43,618 nucleotides of DNA from Acidiferrobacterales bacterium (GTDB taxonomy: Bacteria; Pseudomonadota; Gammaproteobacteria; Arenicellales; Poriferihabitantaceae): NCBI GenBank assembly GCA_019633985.1, contig JAHQWE010000131.1, positions 1-43,618 of the forward strand, read 5' to 3'. The position numbers were made by a program, and so were the translations under genes. The notes beneath the pieces were generated by a model, which was not told the origin of the DNA, did no database searches, and worked only from the letters and a program-made list of their open reading frames with translations. Positions 41,035-43,618 of the stretch are shown in pieces (the stretch's first letter is position 1; each line of letters starts with the position of its first letter).

Positions 41035-43618
41035 TTGAAAGGCTATTCGCTTAAAAACCGCAACTTCGTAAAATTCTGCTTCTTGCGCTTGCTGGTGCTT
41101 GGGCTCCTGACACCTCAACCTATCTACGCGCAGCTGGACTGGTCCGAAGCTCAGTTTATTCCACGTAACACCGCTGAGGTGGGCGTCGGAGATTTCGACA
41201 AAGATGGCAACGTCGATATCGCAGTGGCAGGCAGTGATCAACGCTGGTACGCAGGCCCCGACTTTACGACCTGGCATAAAATCGGCGAATCAGATGGTGG
41301 GCCTTATGCGGCACAGGTTGCCGACATCAATGCGGATGGTTGGCTCGATTTCATCACGTCAGATGGAGCCAGAACGGCCAATGATATTCCGGGTCATCTC
41401 TATGTTTACCTGAATCCAGGTGAGAACGGCAACGTCACCGATGAGTGGAATCGGATTACGGTATACACCGGTAACGTACGTCACCAAAATGATTTACGGA
41501 TTGCTGATATGGATAACGACGGCAGACTGGATATTATCGAACGCACCTGGTCCTCGGAACGCGTCGTAGTGGCGATGCAAAATGCCAACATTAATAACTG
41601 GACCGTGAGGGCATTTGACACCGGTGAATCTGGCACGCCAGAGGGTATCTCTGCGGGTGATATCGACGGTGACAGCGAAATGGAAATTGTTTTATCGGGA
41701 GTGTACTGGGATAACCCTGGCGGTTGGAGAAGCGGAGACCCGATTGAGCACACTATTGATACCAACTTTGTAGGAGCTACCTATGGCAAAGTCAAATCAG
41801 CAGTAGGCGATATTAATAATGATGGTCTCAATGACATCTATATGGGTAGCGCCGAGGGCAGTGATCGCTATCTAGCTTGGTATGAGAATACTGGTAACAC
41901 CACCCCCACAGGCGGAGTGGAGCTCGTCAAGCACATCATCAAAGATAACTTCGGTAAGTGTCATATGGTTCAACTGGTGGATATCGACCAGGATGGAGAC
42001 CTCGATCTCGCGACCGGACGTTCATTTGGACAAAACGGGCTACTGATTTTTTATAACAACAATAATGGCGAGAGCTGGACCGAACAGGATTATGACGCGA
42101 CTGGCACCATTTACACCGGGGTTGTAGCGGATCTTGATAAGGACGGTGACTTTGATGTAGTCGGCCCGTCCAGGTTCTACGGCGGAAATGTACGCTACTA
42201 CATTAACGAATCCAATGTCATTCCGGCGAACCCGTTGCAGGTAGAACCAACCTCCCTAAGTTTCAGCGCTTCAGGAGGAAGTGAATCCATTTCCATCACC
42301 ACCGAAGTCGGCTGGACTGCAAGCAGCGATCAAACTTGGGTTACCATTTCACCCTCCAATGGTAATGGATCCTCCACCGTCGCCATCTCTGTAGGTTCGT
42401 TTTCAGGGTTTGGCTCGCGTAGCGCCCTGATCAGTATTAGCAATGGTGACATCTCCAGAACAGTGAACCTGATTCAACAAGGAGTCGAAGACACTGCAGC
42501 CCCAACTACACCCGAGAATCTGATTGTTTCAGATATAGACTACGACAGCGTCCATCTCAGCTGGGATGCGTCTTCTGATAACAGCGGTCAGATATCGGAA
42601 TACGTCATCTACGTAAATGGCAACGAACATAGTCGAACCGAATCTACAAATACGCTGATCACCGGCCTGTTGCCACTGACTAACTACAGTCTCACTGTTA
42701 CTGCGCTCGATCAGGAAAACAATCAATCTACCGCATCAATACCGAGTGTGATTCAGACACTATCCCGACCACCTTCTCCACCACCTGTGTTTTATTGGAA
42801 ACTCAACGAAAACAGGGGCACGACTGCGACAGATTCGGGAGGGTCGACTCCAGGCACGTTGTCGACGCCGGATGGACCTGAGTGGGTGGCTGGGAAATTC
42901 GGTAATGGTTTACTGTTTGGCGGAGACAGCGCAAGGGTGGAGCTAGGCAATATGGATGCCCCCTCTTCGGCTTTTACCATCAGTGCATGGATCAGGCCAA
43001 CGGACATCAACAACCATCCCGAAGGCAGAATTATCTCCAAGGCAACGGGTTCAAACGAGTCTCAACACTATTGGATGTTGTCGACAATCCAGAGTGGCAA
43101 CAGCACGGTGCCAAGGGTACGACTAAAAACCGGAGGAACTACTACCACACTTATCGGGACACAAACTTCTCCAGTGACCAATAACAACTGGTTCCATATA
43201 GTCGCGACGTATGGAGACGGTGAGCTTACGCTTTACAATAACGGTACAGATGTGGGCTCGGCAACGAAAACTGGTTCAGTAGATCAAGCAAACAGTGTTC
43301 CCGTAACAATGGGAAATCAACCTGCGGGGGATCGCGGATTTCATGGAATCATCGATGATATTTGCATTTTTGATTTCGCACTTTCACCTGACCAGGTCGC
43401 TGAGTTTTATGATGACGGTCAAGGATTTTCGTGTGACGCACTGCCGGATAATGAACCACTAGACACCTCTCCTCCGGTCATCGCCGAACTTTCGGGTGTC
43501 AACTCTCCCACTTTTGATACCACGCCGCGCTACATTTTTTCCAGTAGCGAAGCAGGAACCGCATCATTTGGAGGAGGCTGTGATAACACACCAGATACCG
43601 CGGTAACAGCCGGGGCGA
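41035..43618 (+). CDS. Large secreted multidomain protein: FG-GAP/VCBS propeller, BACON, FN3 and LamG-type domains (3' end outside window)
   Basis: An open frame of 861 codons runs to the window edge. It begins with a signal peptide (FVKFCFLRLLVLGLLTPQ, cleavage expected at YAQ). Residues ~45-390 hold seven FG-GAP/VCBS calcium-loop repeats (e.g. GDFDKDGNVDIAV, ADINADGWLDFIT, ADLDKDGDFDVVG), the number for one beta-propeller. Residues ~400-482 are a BACON domain (LSFSASGGSESISI, VGWTASSDQTWVTISPSNG), ~488-580 an FN3 domain (VHLSWDASSDNSG), ~585-800 a LamG/concanavalin-like domain (FTISAWIRPTD, IIDDICIFDFALS), then the start of an Ig-like repeat (DTSPPVIAELSG). No ATG precedes the signal peptide; TTG 41035 is the best start. 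Such mosaics bind glycans or act as surface adhesins or enzyme carriers; any catalytic domain would be downstream. Confidence 0.85.
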   Translation, partial: MKGYSLKNRNFVKFCFLRLLVLGLLTPQPIYAQLDWSEAQFIPRNTAEVGVGDFDKDGNVDIAVAGSDQRWYAGPDFTTWHKIGESDGGPYAAQVADINADGWLDFITSDGARTANDIPGHLYVYLNPGENGNVTDEWNRITVYTGNVRHQNDLRIADMDNDGRLDIIERTWSSERVVVAMQNANINNWTVRAFDTGESGTPEGISAGDIDGDSEMEIVLSGVYWDNPGGWRSGDPIEHTIDTNFVGATYGKVKSAVGDINNDGLNDIYMGSAEGSDRYLAWYENTGNTTPTGGVELVKHIIKDNFGKCHMVQLVDIDQDGDLDLATGRSFGQNGLLIFYNNNNGESWTEQDYDATGTIYTGVVADLDKDGDFDVVGPSRFYGGNVRYYINESNVIPANPLQVEPTSLSFSASGGSESISITTEVGWTASSDQTWVTISPSNGNGSSTVAISVGSFSGFGSRSALISISNGDISRTVNLIQQGVEDTAAPTTPENLIVSDIDYDSVHLSWDASSDNSGQISEYVIYVNGNEHSRTESTNTLITGLLPLTNYSLTVTALDQENNQSTASIPSVIQTLSRPPSPPPVFYWKLNENRGTTATDSGGSTPGTLSTPDGPEWVAGKFGNGLLFGGDSARVELGNMDAPSSAFTISAWIRPTDINNHPEGRIISKATGSNESQHYWMLSTIQSGNSTVPRVRLKTGGTTTTLIGTQTSPVTNNNWFHIVATYGDGELTLYNNGTDVGSATKTGSVDQANSVPVTMGNQPAGDRGFHGIIDDICIFDFALSPDQVAEFYDDGQGFSCDALPDNEPLDTSPPVIAELSGVNSPTFDTTPRYIFSSSEAGTASFGGGCDNTPDTAVTAGA

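Noticed and set aside
40750-41277. 175-codon minus-strand frame opposite the start of the FG-GAP protein
   Set aside because: Its larger part is antisense to the signal peptide and first repeats of a well-supported gene, and the translation has no domain features.

Overview
The window looks like chromosomal DNA of a free-living, probably marine, gammaproteobacterium. The evidence is the linked order nrdR-ribD-ribE-ribB-ribH-nusB-pgpA, separate secD, secF and yajC genes, moderate base composition, many solute-binding-protein transporters (one ABC, one TRAP) and genes for methylated-amine/phosphonate and amino-acid use. I see no rRNA, tRNA, phage, transposase or CRISPR array. I cannot place the organism below class level.

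Layout. (1) 1-9117, minus strand: a housekeeping block reading yajC, secD, secF, nrdR, ribD, ribE, ribBX, ribH, nusB, pgpA and then a 5'-complete but truncated acuI/yhdH-type reductase. It joins protein-export accessory proteins, the ribonucleotide reductase repressor and riboflavin synthesis. The second half of the RibB protein has lost the GTP cyclohydrolase II zinc cysteines, and thiL is absent from its usual place between nusB and pgpA. (2) 9327-16873, plus strand: a small membrane protein, a DMT transporter, then three genes that may form one module: a PqqD-like/site-2-protease/HlyD fusion, an O-GlcNAc-transferase-type enzyme fused to a second glycosyltransferase domain, and a GT4 glycosyltransferase. 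(3) 16937-18118, minus: an MFS exporter. (4) 18479-24764, plus: a polyamine-type ABC importer (ATPase, binding protein, two permeases), a TlpA-like thioredoxin and a sulfotransferase. (5) 24761-27361: a divergent SDR, then an overlapping pair that matches TmpA/TmpB, the two iron oxygenases that turn 2-trimethylaminoethylphosphonate into glycine betaine and phosphate. (6) 27395-33020, mostly minus: methyltransferase + GNAT, a small secreted protein, a MAPEG protein, a MoxR/VWA pair and a DUF3291 protein. (7) 33154-35676: an Lrp-type regulator convergent with glutamine-dependent NAD synthetase. (8) 35808-40728, minus: a DadA-like oxidase, a full TRAP transporter and a LysE-like exporter in one apparent operon. 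(9) 41035-end, plus: the first part of a large secreted mosaic protein with seven FG-GAP/VCBS repeats, BACON, FN3 and LamG-type domains.

How the parts work together. The ABC importer plus TmpAB is best read as uptake and breakdown of a quaternary-amine compound, and the DadA-TRAP-LysE operon as import and oxidation of an amino-acid-like substrate. In both importers a strong hairpin follows the binding-protein gene, which would let the binding protein be made in excess over the membrane parts. The most novel candidate is the 10661-16873 module: a membrane protease with a peptide-recognition-like domain and its own HlyD arm, next to a double-headed protein glycosyltransferase. Its substrate is not visible in the window.

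Several genes seem to start at TTG or GTG, some with good Shine-Dalgarno sequences or with stop/start overlaps of the form TTGA; I note where this decides a start.
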